The notes under the pieces: generated by a model
What the model saw: only the letters and a program-made list of their open reading frames with translations
What the model was told of the DNA's origin: nothing
Database searches by the model: none
Shown: positions 7,519 to 16,073 of the stretch, piece after piece
Numbering within the stretch: position 1 is the stretch's first letter
How the letters are laid out: each line of letters starts with the position of its first letter
Position numbers and translations under genes: made by a program
Source of the DNA: Gracilibacillus alcaliphilus
GTDB lineage: Bacteria; Bacillota; Bacilli; Bacillales; Amphibacillaceae
Assembly (NCBI RefSeq): GCF_016909015.1
Contig: NZ_JAFBFA010000044.1
Location: 1-37,400 of the forward strand
Length of the DNA stretch: 37,400 nucleotides
Direction of reading: 5' to 3'

Positions 7519-8589
7519 CTATGCCTGAATAGCATCTACAATAAGTTGTGTCATTTCTTCTGTACCTACCAATTTTCCATTGTCATTTTTCAGATCAGCG
7601 GTATGGTAATCCTTGTTTAGTACAGTTTCGACAGCTTCTTCAATTGCTTGCGCCTCTGCATCCATTCCGAAAGAGTAGCGCAGCATCATGGCAGCCGAAA
7701 GAATCATAGCAATTGGGTTAGCAATTCCCTGACCAGCAATATCTGGTGCAGAACCGTGTGCTGGTTCATACAAACCAACGCCATCTTCTGCTAAGCTGGC
7801 AGAAGGGAGCATCCCAAGCGATCCGGTTAGTACGGAAGCTTCATCACTAAGAATATCACCAAACATGTTCTCTGTTACAATAACATCAAAATCAGTTGGA
7901 TTGGTAATAAGTTTCATAGCAGCTGCATCCACTAATACGTGATTTACGGTCACATCCGGATATTCTGACTTTTTCTCTTCTACAATTTCTCTCCATAGTT
8001 TACTAGATTCTAACACATTTGCCTTATCAACAGAAGTTAAATGCTTGCGGCGAAGCTGTGCGCTTTGAAAAGCTTTATCGACGATCCGCTCAATTTCTGC
8101 TCTTGTATAAGTTAAGGAATCAATGACTGCATTCCCATTATCACGACGCTCACTTGGTTCCCCGAAATATAGTCCGCCTGTTAATTCACGAACAATTAAC
8201 AGATCACTGCCGGCTATAATAAATTCTTTTAGTGGTGAAGCATGTAATAACTTGGCAAAACCTTTGACTGGACGTAAGTTGGCATAAAGATCTAAAGCCT
8301 TTCTTATGCCTAACAGTCCGCGCTCAGGGCGTAAGTCAGAAGGGTTATTATCCCATTTTGGTCCTCCAACCGCTCCCAATAGGACAGCATCGGCTTCTTT
8401 ACAAGCCGTTACCGTTTCTTCAGGTAGGGGAGTACCATGTTTATCGATAGCAATTCCTCCAATGTCATAGGAAGAAAAGTTAAATGCGTGATTATATTTA
8501 TTACCAATTGCTTCGAGGATATCTTTGGCAGCGCGGATCACTTCTGCACCGATGCCATCTCCCGGAAGTAATACAATGTGTTTACTCAA
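7519..8589 (-). CDS. leuB: 3-isopropylmalate dehydrogenase
   Basis: NAD-dependent oxidative decarboxylation of 3-isopropylmalate. Motifs LLPGDGIGAEV at the N-terminus, LTGGLYFGE, DEASVLTGSLGMLPSASL and EPAHGSAPDIAGQG. I start it at the TTG at 8589 (356 aa, MSKHIVLLPG), because AGGAGG sits 8 nt upstream. The in-frame GTG at 8607 lies upstream of that ribosome binding site and would put it inside the coding sequence. Fifth gene of the operon; preceded by the hairpin at 8631-8680. Confidence 0.96.
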   Translation of the reverse strand: MSKHIVLLPGDGIGAEVIRAAKDILEAIGNKYNHAFNFSSYDIGGIAIDKHGTPLPEETVTACKEADAVLLGAVGGPKWDNNPSDLRPERGLLGIRKALDLYANLRPVKGFAKLLHASPLKEFIIAGSDLLIVRELTGGLYFGEPSERRDNGNAVIDSLTYTRAEIERIVDKAFQSAQLRRKHLTSVDKANVLESSKLWREIVEEKKSEYPDVTVNHVLVDAAAMKLITNPTDFDVIVTENMFGDILSDEASVLTGSLGMLPSASLAEDGVGLYEPAHGSAPDIAGQGIANPIAMILSAAMMLRYSFGMDAEAQAIEEAVETVLNKDYHTADLKNDNGKLVGTEEMTQLIVDAIQA

Positions 8590-8630
8590 TGGTTTAACCT
8601 CCTGCACAATGGACTTAGTTCATCATCATA

Positions 8631-8680
8631 GGCACAGCATTCATGCACCTCACCGTAGTGAGGGGAGCGAATGCTGGCAC
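8631..8680. repeat. Intercistronic hairpin between leuA and leuB
   Basis: GCACAGCATTC (8632-8642) pairs with GAATGCTGGCAC (8669-8680), apart from one bulged base. An inner CCTCAC-cgta-GTGAGG (8648-8663) is separated by a 5-nt by 5-nt internal loop. It fills most of the 102-nt gap. No U-run follows on the minus strand, so readthrough is expected. Like the leuC hairpin it may affect mRNA processing or stability. Confidence 0.7.
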
Positions 8681-8691
8681 TTGTATATCAC

Positions 8692-10215
8692 TTACTTTAC
8701 TTTCATTCGATAAATAGAACGATTGACACCATTTATATAGGCTTGCACGGCAGCTTCAAGCACGTCTTGTGCGGAACCGCGGCCGCTTACCGTGTCTCCG
8801 TCTACTGTTAAGCTGACATGCACCTCTGCCAGTGCATCACGCCCTTGACCAATAGAATTAAGCTGAAAATCAGTTAAGTGCGTTTCTTCGATAAAAATTT
8901 GATCTAACGTATTATATAAGGCCTCAACACTTCCAGCACCATCAGCTGTTTTCTGTACTGTTTCACCGATTGGAGTGAGAAGAGTGATGGTAGCTGTTGG
9001 CTGTTCATTAGAATTGTAGTGGACAACAAACTTTTCCAATTGATAACGTCTCACATTCGAAGTATCTGTTTGAATATCTGTTAGAATAGCAAAAATATCA
9101 TCGTCCGTTACTTCTTTTTTATGATCTGTTAATTCTTTAAATGCTTTGAATGCTTCTTGCACTTTATCTTCTGATAATTCATAACCAAGCTGCTTGATTT
9201 TGTCAACAAAAGCGTGGCGTCCAGAGTGTTTACCCAATACAAGATTATTGGAATGTACCCCGACTAATTCTGGTGTGATGATTTCATAAGTCTCGGCATG
9301 TTTCAGCACACCGTCTTGATGGATACCAGATTCATGTGCAAAAGCATTACGACCTACTACAGCCTTGTTGCCTGGCACACTCATACCGGTAAATTTACTG
9401 ACCAGATCACTAGTACGTTTAATTTCATTTAGGACGATATTGGTTTTGTAAGGGTAATAGTCATTACGGATTTGCAGCGCGACTGCGAATTCTTCAAGAG
9501 AGGCATTGCCCGCACGTTCACCAATACCATTAATTGCACCTTCAACTTGTGTAGCACCATTCTCAATTGCTGCAAAGGAGTTAGCCAGTGCCATCCCCAA
9601 ATCATTGTGGCAATGACAAGATAAATCGACTCTATCGATATTGGGTACATGTTCTTTCATGTATTTAAACATGGCTCCATATTCGCGAGGCATAGTATAG
9701 CCAACGGTGTCAGGAAGGTTGATAACGGTAGCACCAGCGTCAATGACCTTTTCAATAATTTCTGCTAAGAAATTCAAATCACTGCGTGAAGCATCTTCTG
9801 CTGACCATTCGACATGATCAAAGAATTGTTTGCCGTATTTCACCATCTCTACAGCTGTCTCAATCACTTCTTCAGGTGTTTTCTTTAGTTTATATTTCAT
9901 ATGGATGGGGGAGGTAGCAATAAAAATATGCACCCTGGGATCGGCTGCGTCTTTTAATGCGTCCCGACAAGCATCGATGTCTGATTTAACAGCACGTGCG
10001 AGACCAGTGACTGAAACATTTCTAACTGTTTCAGCAATCTTTTTTACTGCTTCAAAATCACCCTTGGAGGAAGCAGGGAACCCTGCTTCCAATATATCTA
10101 CTCCAAGGCGTTCTAATTGCTTAGCAAGCTCTAATTTTTCTAATTGATTTAAGTTAACACCTGGTGATTGTTCACCATCTCGAAGTGTTGTATCAAAAAT
10201 CTTAATTTGCGTCAT
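8692..10215 (-). CDS. leuA: 2-isopropylmalate synthase
   Basis: Condenses acetyl-CoA with 2-oxoisovalerate; committed, leucine-inhibited step of leucine synthesis. The N-terminal TIM barrel has DTTLRDGEQSPG, the metal-binding CHCHNDLGMALANS and GKHSGRHAF. The C-terminal about 130 residues form the LeuA regulatory domain. I start it at the ATG at 10215 (507 aa, MTQIKIFD): the motif lies right after it, and GAAGGAAG precedes it inside the ilvC coding end. The longer 521-aa reading has no support. It overlaps ilvC by 14 nt, suggesting translational coupling. Confidence 0.96.
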   Translation of the reverse strand: MTQIKIFDTTLRDGEQSPGVNLNQLEKLELAKQLERLGVDILEAGFPASSKGDFEAVKKIAETVRNVSVTGLARAVKSDIDACRDALKDAADPRVHIFIATSPIHMKYKLKKTPEEVIETAVEMVKYGKQFFDHVEWSAEDASRSDLNFLAEIIEKVIDAGATVINLPDTVGYTMPREYGAMFKYMKEHVPNIDRVDLSCHCHNDLGMALANSFAAIENGATQVEGAINGIGERAGNASLEEFAVALQIRNDYYPYKTNIVLNEIKRTSDLVSKFTGMSVPGNKAVVGRNAFAHESGIHQDGVLKHAETYEIITPELVGVHSNNLVLGKHSGRHAFVDKIKQLGYELSEDKVQEAFKAFKELTDHKKEVTDDDIFAILTDIQTDTSNVRRYQLEKFVVHYNSNEQPTATITLLTPIGETVQKTADGAGSVEALYNTLDQIFIEETHLTDFQLNSIGQGRDALAEVHVSLTVDGDTVSGRGSAQDVLEAAVQAYINGVNRSIYRMKVK

Positions 10216-11233
10216 TAGAGACCACTTCCTTCTTATTAATGGCCCTTTGCTTAACAAATGGCATTAATTCACGAAGCTCTCTACCTACCTTTTCGATTTG
10301 GTGTTCGCTTTCTGCTTTCTTAATAGCAGTGTAACGTGGACGGTTTGCTTGGTTTTCTAGTACCCAGCCTTGTGCAAATTTACCCGTTTGGATGTCAGTA
10401 AGTACTTCTTTCATGCGTGCTTTCGTGCTGTCATCAATAACACGCGGACCTGACATGAAGTCGCCCCATTCTGCAGTGTCAGAGATAGAGTGGCGCATGT
10501 TTTCAAGACCACCTTCATATAGTAAGTCAACGATTAGTTTTAATTCGTGCAGACATTCGAAATAAGCCACTTCTGGTTGATATCCTGCTTCGACAAGTGT
10601 TTCAAATCCAGCTTTAACAAGGGCAGTAGCACCACCACAAAGTACAGCTTGCTCACCGAATAAGTCTGTTTCTGTTTCTTCTTGGAAGGAAGTTTCTAGG
10701 ATCCCAGCACGGCCGGCACCGATTCCTTTTGCATAAGCAAGTGCAACATCTTTCGCATTTCCAGTAGCATCTTGGAAGATACCATAAAGTGCAGGTACAC
10801 CAGCACCTTCTTCATAAGTTCTGCGTACTAAATGACCAGGGCCTTTAGGTGCTACTAAGAACACATCTACATCACTTGGAGGAACGATTTGATTAAAGTG
10901 AATGTTGAAACCATGAGCAAATACTAAGGCATTGCCTGCTTCAAGGTTTGGTTCAATCGCTTCTTTGTAGATAGCTGGCTGATTTTCGTCTGGTAGAAGG
11001 ATCATGATAACATCTGCTTCTTTCGCAGCTTCTGCAACAGTTTTTACTTCTACACCATCTTCTTCAGCCTTATCCCATGAGCGGCCTTTACGAAGGCCAA
11101 CTACTACATCAAAACCACTTTCTTTAAGGTTAAGGGCATGTGCATGACCTTGGGAACCATATCCGATGATGGCAATTTTCTTGGATTGTAATACCTCTTC
11201 GTTGATATTGTTGTTGTAAAGTACCTTTGTCAT
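10202..11233 (-). CDS. ilvC: Ketol-acid reductoisomerase (class I)
   Basis: NADPH- and Mg-dependent conversion of acetolactate (or acetohydroxybutyrate) to the dihydroxy acid in valine/isoleucine synthesis. About 343 aa, the short class I form. Rossmann GYGSQGHAHALNLKESG near the N-terminus, the RKGRSW cofactor loop, and metal/substrate residues in DLFGEQAVLCGG and ECLHELK. Start taken at the ATG at 11233 (MTKVLYNN): the upstream ATG at 11245 abuts its own GAGAGG. It follows ilvH after about 55 nt and overlaps leuA. Confidence 0.96.
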   Translation of the reverse strand: MTKVLYNNNINEEVLQSKKIAIIGYGSQGHAHALNLKESGFDVVVGLRKGRSWDKAEEDGVEVKTVAEAAKEADVIMILLPDENQPAIYKEAIEPNLEAGNALVFAHGFNIHFNQIVPPSDVDVFLVAPKGPGHLVRRTYEEGAGVPALYGIFQDATGNAKDVALAYAKGIGAGRAGILETSFQEETETDLFGEQAVLCGGATALVKAGFETLVEAGYQPEVAYFECLHELKLIVDLLYEGGLENMRHSISDTAEWGDFMSGPRVIDDSTKARMKEVLTDIQTGKFAQGWVLENQANRPRYTAIKKAESEHQIEKVGRELRELMPFVKQRAINKKEVVSNDAN

Positions 11234-11288
11234 AAAAAAATACATCCTCTCAAAAAATTTTGATTTTATATAATAAATTTAATTATTA

Positions 11289-11810
11289 TTATCCTAATAA
11301 GGAAGAGAAACTTCCATCAACCGTATTTGGCTGTTGTCCTCGAACAAAAGCAGTGATGCCAGTTCGAGCAATTTCTTTAATACCGTATGGTCTGAGTAGC
11401 TCGATAAGGGCTTCTACTTTATCTGGTTTACCCGTTACTTGAATAGAAAGACTATCTTTACTTACATCGATAATTGAAGCACGGAACGGCTCAATAATCC
11501 CTTGGATTTCGGCGCGTAATTGGCTGTTGCTGACAATCTTAATCAGCACCAGCTCGCGAGCAACAATTGCCTTATCGGTAATATCAGAAACCTTGATTAC
11601 ATCAATTTGTTTGTTTAATTGTTTGGTCACTTGTTCGAGCTTCTGGAAATCTTCTACTTCTACCACAAACGTCATTTTACTCATACCTTCTGTTTCGGTT
11701 CTCCCGACAGAGATACTTTCAATATTGAACTGACGCCGCTGTAATAGTCCTGTTACACGGTTTAGTACTCCGCTTCGGTTTCTAACAGTTGCTGTTATGA
11801 TTCGTTTCAT
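11289..11810 (-). CDS. ilvH: Acetolactate synthase, small regulatory subunit
   Basis: Regulatory subunit giving valine feedback control of IlvB. 173 aa. The N-terminal ACT domain begins TATVRNRSGVLNRVTGLL, and a second ACT-like half follows. Its ATG overlaps the ilvB stop in an ATGA junction, the classic coupling of the two subunits. Confidence 0.96.
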   Translation of the reverse strand: MKRIITATVRNRSGVLNRVTGLLQRRQFNIESISVGRTETEGMSKMTFVVEVEDFQKLEQVTKQLNKQIDVIKVSDITDKAIVARELVLIKIVSNSQLRAEIQGIIEPFRASIIDVSKDSLSIQVTGKPDKVEALIELLRPYGIKEIARTGITAFVRGQQPNTVDGSFSSLLG

Positions 11811-13540
11811 GGTTTCACCCCAATCATTTCATTCAATCCTTTACCAGGAGCAATCATTGGGAATACATTTTCTTGACGTAATACTCGTGCATCCACCAGA
11901 ACAGGTCCTTCATAATCAAAAATCTCTGGTAAAGCCTTGGTAAACTCTTCTTGTGTGGTTGCTTTTATACCTTTAATATCATATGCTTCAGCTAATTTGA
12001 CGAAGTCAGGCTGAATATTAAAGATCGATTGTGAATAGCGCTCAGAATAGAAGCTTTCCTGCCATTGGCGTACCATTCCCAATGCTTGGTTATTTACGAT
12101 AATAATTTTTACAGGTAATCCTTTTTCCTGTAAGATCGATAGTTCTTGCAGTGTCATTTGGAAACCACCGTCTCCAACAATAGCAACAACTGTTTCTTCC
12201 GGTTTAGCTAGTTGTGCTCCAATCGCAGCCGGGAAGCCAAACCCCATGGTTCCCAATCCTCCAGATGATACCCATTTATCAGGTTCTGTGAATGTATAGA
12301 ACTGGGCTGCCCACATTTGATGCTGTCCAACGTCAGTGGTTACGATCGCATTACCTTTGGTTGCTTCATATACTTGTTTAATCACCCATTGACCAATCAT
12401 ATCTTCCTGCGGTTTATTAAACCATAATGGATAATTCTCTTTGTTTTCATGGATGCGTACAAGCCATTTATCATGTTCTGGTTGTTGGATATCATGTGAC
12501 AATAAACGAATAAGTGCTTGTTTGGCATCACTAACGATTGGAATATCGGTAGGGACATTCTTGCCGATCTCCGCTGGATCAATATCAACGTGTGCTACTG
12601 TTGCATTTGGTGCAAAGGAAGCTAAATTACCAGTTAAACGGTCATCGAATCTTGCCCCAATATTTATCAATAGGTCGCATTCATACATCGCTGTGTTAGA
12701 GGCGTATGTCCCATGCATACCAGCCATTCCCATAAATAAAGGATGGTCCCCAGGGAAAGCACCTAAGCCCAATAAAGTAGAAGCAACAGGTAAAGAGTAT
12801 TTCTCAGCAAATTCCTGTACTTCTTTGGAGGCCTTGGCAAACAGGATACCTGCGCCGGTCAATAAAACTGGCTTTCGAGCCTTGCTAATTGCTTCAGCCA
12901 ATTTCTTCGTTTGAAGCGGGTTAGGCTTAAAAGTTGGCTGATAGCCTGGCAAGTCAAGTTCTACATTGTTTGGCAGGTCGATATCAATAATTTCTCCTGA
13001 AATATCTCTTGGTATATCAATCAAAACAGGACCAGGACGACCGGTTGTGGCAATATGGAATGCCTCTTTGACAATACGCGGGATATCCTGCACGTCACGT
13101 ACTTGATAGTTATGTTTGGTAATTGGAGTAGTTACGCCCATCACATCTACTTCTTGGAAGCCATCACTTCCGATTAAACTTTGTGCTACCTGTCCAGTAA
13201 TAACAATTAAAGGAAGAGAATCAATCATTGCATCGGCAATACCGGTTACTAAGTTAGTAGCACCAGGGCCAGATGTGGCAACGACTATACCTGGCTTACC
13301 TGAGACCCTCGCATAACCTTCGGCGGCATGGATGGATCCTTGTTCATGGCGAGCTAAAATTTGATCAAATTCATCTTGTGCTTTATATAACGCGTCAAAG
13401 ATAGGCAAGGCGGCTCCGCCTGGATAGCCGAATAAAGTATCTACACCTTCATTAATCAAGGCTTCGACAAGCAAATCCGCACCGATCTTTGGTTCGTTAG
13501 TTTCTGCAGCTTCTTTTGCTTGCTTTTGTGTTCTTTCCAC
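11807..13540 (-). CDS. ilvB: Acetolactate synthase, large catalytic subunit
   Basis: Thiamine-diphosphate- and FAD-dependent synthesis of acetolactate or acetohydroxybutyrate; entry to branched-chain amino acids. 577 aa. N-terminal GYPGGAALPIFDALY, the activating Glu in RHEQGSIHAAEGYAR, and the ThDP motif GDGGFQMTLQEL ending in NN. The start is GTG with GGAGG 7 nt upstream. First gene of the operon, directly downstream of the T-box leader. Confidence 0.97.
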   Translation of the reverse strand: MERTQKQAKEAAETNEPKIGADLLVEALINEGVDTLFGYPGGAALPIFDALYKAQDEFDQILARHEQGSIHAAEGYARVSGKPGIVVATSGPGATNLVTGIADAMIDSLPLIVITGQVAQSLIGSDGFQEVDVMGVTTPITKHNYQVRDVQDIPRIVKEAFHIATTGRPGPVLIDIPRDISGEIIDIDLPNNVELDLPGYQPTFKPNPLQTKKLAEAISKARKPVLLTGAGILFAKASKEVQEFAEKYSLPVASTLLGLGAFPGDHPLFMGMAGMHGTYASNTAMYECDLLINIGARFDDRLTGNLASFAPNATVAHVDIDPAEIGKNVPTDIPIVSDAKQALIRLLSHDIQQPEHDKWLVRIHENKENYPLWFNKPQEDMIGQWVIKQVYEATKGNAIVTTDVGQHQMWAAQFYTFTEPDKWVSSGGLGTMGFGFPAAIGAQLAKPEETVVAIVGDGGFQMTLQELSILQEKGLPVKIIIVNNQALGMVRQWQESFYSERYSQSIFNIQPDFVKLAEAYDIKGIKATTQEEFTKALPEIFDYEGPVLVDARVLRQENVFPMIAPGKGLNEMIGVKP

Positions 13541-13610
13541 GTTAATCCCTCCTATGAAAAATAATAATAGCCGTTAAAATTGTTCATTATCATTATAATA
13601 TAATATAGAA

Positions 13611-13673
13611 AAAAGGCCATCTCACCCTTGGATTCTGCCATGTACATAGCAAAACACAAGGGTGAAAAGGCCT
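13611..13673 (-). terminator. T-box-controlled terminator of the ilv-leu leader
   Basis: AGGCC and TCACCCTTG arms (13657-13673) pair with CAAGGGTGA and GGCCT (13614-13630) in minus-strand RNA, followed by six U residues. It lies between the T-box sequence and ilvB and is the premature terminator expected when tRNA is charged. Confidence 0.92.
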
Positions 13674-13950
13674 TTCTTTTCACGGTACCACCCTGATTTT
13701 ACAATATTTTCGCAAATATTGCCTCTCAAAGCTACTTTATCTAAGTAAAGTTAGCTTCTTTTTGATAACAGGTATATAAATAATACCTGACTATACCTAC
13801 TTAGCAAACTGTTCAGCATAGCACTCAGGGATGAGTAGTTGGATAAGGTGTATGGCCAAGTTCCCACCATTCTTGACTCTCTTCAAACATACAGAATCCT
13901 AATCCTTTGTTCCCGTCGACGTTTTAATTATATAGTTATATTACTTCTTA
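13614..13950 (-). promoter_or_regulatory. T-box leader (tRNA-sensing riboswitch), probable Leu CUC specifier
   Basis: The T-box core AGGGTGGTACCGTG is the complement of 13681-13694. Upstream lies a Stem I with GGGA/UCCC at its base, upper arms UGUAUG/CAUACA, and the distal AGAGAGUC and GGUGGGAAC elements. The 3' side of the specifier loop reads AACUACUCA before the basal helix. CUC followed by A (complement of 13833-13835) is best placed as the specifier, meaning leucine, as in the B. subtilis ilv-leu leader. A smaller hairpin with CAGGTAT/ATACCTG arms follows. The class is certain, the specifier likely. Confidence 0.93.
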
Positions 13951-13956
13951 CTGTTT

Positions 13957-13985
13957 ATAATATACAAAATCCCTTAATCTGTCTA
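13957..13985 (-). promoter_or_regulatory. Sigma-A promoter of the ilv-leu operon
   Basis: TAGACA (complement of 13980-13985), 17-nt spacer, TATTAT (complement of 13957-13962); five of six matches in each box. Transcription would start near 13950, just before T-box Stem I. Confidence 0.75.
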
Positions 13986-14006
13986 GATAAAAGTTTAAAG
14001 TTGTGA

Positions 14007-14021
14007 AATTTTCTGAAAAAT
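14007..14021. promoter_or_regulatory. CodY box upstream of the ilv-leu promoter
   Basis: AATTTTCTGAAAAAT matches the CodY consensus AATTTTCWGAAAATT at 14 of 15 positions. It lies about 22 nt upstream of the -35. CodY is known to control ilv-leu in B. subtilis in response to branched-chain amino acids and GTP. Confidence 0.75.
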
Positions 14022-14145
14022 CTGATTGACGACAATAATACAACTAAAATTCATTTTGGTCAACCGTTTTTTCACAAATTCCTACAAAAATATTGCAAAA
14101 GTCTATACCATATCAGTTTAATATAGATAATGATGAGAGGATTCA

Positions 14146-14175
14146 TTTACAGTTGATTCCCCACTTTAGTATAAT
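14146..14175 (+). promoter_or_regulatory. Sigma-A promoter for the gene at 14206
   Basis: TTTACA (14146-14151), 18-nt spacer, perfect TATAAT (14170-14175). It would give a leader of about 25 nt. Confidence 0.65.
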
Positions 14176-14205
14176 GGGAGGTGATCTCAGAAAGGTCGTG
14201 ATGAA

Positions 14206-14667
14206 ATGAAATCTTTATGTATCCTTCCTTGTGGCCGGAAGAAAATTTGGGATAAACAACCTGAACAAGGAGCAGTAGATGCTGCCGACGCCTATATCGG
14301 CGTGCTTCATCGATTGTGTCGGCAATATGCTGATCTATATGTCAAAGAATGGGTGATTATCTCTGGTAAACATGGGCTGTTACAGCCTAATGATACGGTA
14401 CCCGGCAATTATGATCTGACCTTTCAACCGAATCATCCAGAAGTAATTACAGTAGAACAGCTTAGGGAACAGGTAAAAGCAAAGCAATTAGACCAATTTG
14501 AACGGATTATTGCATTAACTGGCAAGAAATATCAACCAGTAATCAACCGTGTTTTTTCAGAAGCGCAGGATATTCAGTACCCACTATTAGGAACTAGAGG
14601 GATTGGCGAAATCCAGCATTTGTTAAAAGAAAGTATAATCAGTGGGAAACCACTCCATCATTTATAA
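14206..14667 (+). CDS. Uncharacterised protein, DUF6884-like
   Basis: 153 aa, soluble, no signal peptide. It starts LCILPCGRKKIW and has a central ISGKHGLLQPND segment followed by YDLTF. This Cys-Gly-x-x-K plus (S/G)-x-x-(H/Y)-G-L-L pattern fits the uncharacterised DUF6884 group as I remember it; I cannot confirm this without a profile search. No function is established. It has its own promoter and probably shares a transcript with the oxidoreductase 17 nt downstream, so a joint metabolic role is conceivable but unproven. The ribosome binding site is weak (AAAGG). Confidence 0.8.
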   Translation: MKSLCILPCGRKKIWDKQPEQGAVDAADAYIGVLHRLCRQYADLYVKEWVIISGKHGLLQPNDTVPGNYDLTFQPNHPEVITVEQLREQVKAKQLDQFERIIALTGKKYQPVINRVFSEAQDIQYPLLGTRGIGEIQHLLKESIISGKPLHHL

Positions 14668-14684
14668 TAGAGAGGAGAAAGCAA

Positions 14685-15650
14685 ATGAAAGCATATACTA
14701 TCCAACATGGCAAACAGCAGCTAACCGGTATAAAAGTCGCAGAACCTCAAGCTAATGAAATCGTGATCTCACTAAAGGCTGCTGGTTTGAACCATCGTGA
14801 TCTGATGATGAAAGGGCGAATCGGCAACCAGCCAAATGTATACACATTAGGTTCAGACGGGGCTGGTATAGTGGAAAAGGTCGGTGCCAATGTATCCAGA
14901 TTTCAAGCAGGGGATGAGGTAATCATTAACCCTAGTTTGAATTGGTATCATAATACAGCCGCTCCGCCAAGTGATTTTGCTATTTTTGACGGAAGTTTTG
15001 CTGAGAAAGCAGTTGTTTCAGAAGAATTTTTGGAAAGAAAGCCTAGCCATCTAAGCTGGGAAGAAGCAGGTGTCTTTGCGTTATCAGGGCTTACCGGCTA
15101 TCGTGCTTTAATCACTTTAGGGCAAATCAAGGCGGGAGAAACCTTGTTTGTCCCTGGTGTAGGCGGAGGAGTAGTAAGTTATATTATTCAGATGGCTAAG
15201 GCGGTTGGTGCGCGTGTTATCACTGCTTCAAGAGATCAGAAAAAACTGGAACAAGCAGAGCAGCTTGGATTTGACCGGGCTGTATTAACCGATGATAACT
15301 GGGAAGAGTTGTTGGCAGATGAAACGATCGACTTAGTGATTGAGACCATTGGAGGCGCTACCTTTAATCGATCCTTATCTGTATTAAAAAAGGGAGGCAG
15401 AATCGTTATTTTTGGTTCCTCTACTCATGATGAAATCAGCTTTAATTTGCGGGATTTCTTTTATGGGCACTATCAATTGTTTGGTTCCACCATGGGAAGC
15501 AGGGAGGAATTAAGGGAACTAATGGCATTTAGTGAGAAATACAATATCAAGCCATTAATAGATAAGACTTATTCGTTGACAGACATCGAGCAAGCCTTTG
15601 ATTATTTGTCATCACAAGCACAATTAGGAAAAGTAGCTATCACGATCTAA
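14685..15650 (+). CDS. yogA: Zinc-independent MDR-family oxidoreductase (YogA-like)
   Basis: 321-aa medium-chain dehydrogenase/reductase. An N-terminal GroES-like fold (LNHRDLMMKGRIG, GSDGAGIV) is followed by a Rossmann domain with GVGGGVVSYIIQMAKA. The cysteine cluster that binds structural zinc in alcohol dehydrogenases is absent, pointing to the NADPH-dependent quinone/enal reductase-like branch. Closest named relative from memory is B. subtilis YogA; the substrate is unknown. Ribosome binding site GAGAGGAG; 17 nt after the preceding gene. Confidence 0.8.
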   Translation: MKAYTIQHGKQQLTGIKVAEPQANEIVISLKAAGLNHRDLMMKGRIGNQPNVYTLGSDGAGIVEKVGANVSRFQAGDEVIINPSLNWYHNTAAPPSDFAIFDGSFAEKAVVSEEFLERKPSHLSWEEAGVFALSGLTGYRALITLGQIKAGETLFVPGVGGGVVSYIIQMAKAVGARVITASRDQKKLEQAEQLGFDRAVLTDDNWEELLADETIDLVIETIGGATFNRSLSVLKKGGRIVIFGSSTHDEISFNLRDFFYGHYQLFGSTMGSREELRELMAFSEKYNIKPLIDKTYSLTDIEQAFDYLSSQAQLGKVAITI

Positions 15651-15656
15651 ATTAAT

Positions 15657-15683
15657 AGAGCAGACAGGTATCCTGTCTGCTCT
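15657..15683. terminator. Bidirectional terminator between yogA-like gene and spoVAEb
   Basis: A perfect 12-bp inverted repeat AGAGCAGACAGG/CCTGTCTGCTCT with a 3-nt loop lies between convergent stop codons (15650 and 15688). Confidence 0.85.
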
Positions 15684-15687
15684 TATA

Positions 15688-16038
15688 TTAGCCTTTAGGC
15701 TTAAAAAGGATAGCGCCGATCATTCCGAAAATAATTGCAGCTGAGATACCAGAACTGGTTACTTCAAACATACCAGTAACCACTCCAATCAATCCATGTT
15801 TTTCCGCTTCTGCCATTGCTCCGTGTACAAGTGAATTACCGAAGCTTGTAATTGGTACGGTTGCACCGGCCCCAGCAAAATCAATTAAAGGCTCATATAA
15901 ACCAAACCCGTCTAACACCGCTCCAGCCACTACCAAAATACTTAAGGTGTGTCCGGGGGTCAATTTACCGATATCTAATAATAACTGACCAATGACACAA
16001 ATAAGGCCACCGACAAGGAATGCCCATAGAAATACCAT
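15688..16038 (-). CDS. spoVAEb: SpoVAEb, spore membrane channel component
   Basis: 116-aa integral membrane protein of the SpoVA system, which moves Ca-dipicolinic acid into the forespore and out at germination. Three or four hydrophobic segments; motifs FLVGGLICVIGQ and FAGAGATVPITSFG, the latter shared with SpoVAC upstream, the known paralogy of these subunits. ATG with GGAGGG upstream. Last gene of the operon, 35 nt after spoVAD. Confidence 0.92.
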   Translation of the reverse strand: MVFLWAFLVGGLICVIGQLLLDIGKLTPGHTLSILVVAGAVLDGFGLYEPLIDFAGAGATVPITSFGNSLVHGAMAEAEKHGLIGVVTGMFEVTSSGISAAIIFGMIGAILFKPKG

Positions 16039-16073
16039 ATTAATCCCTCCAATCTATTTATTTATCCTATATA

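Noticed and set aside
12441..12914. 157-codon plus-strand ORF inside ilvB
   Set aside because: Antisense to the catalytic core of ilvB, no translation signals.
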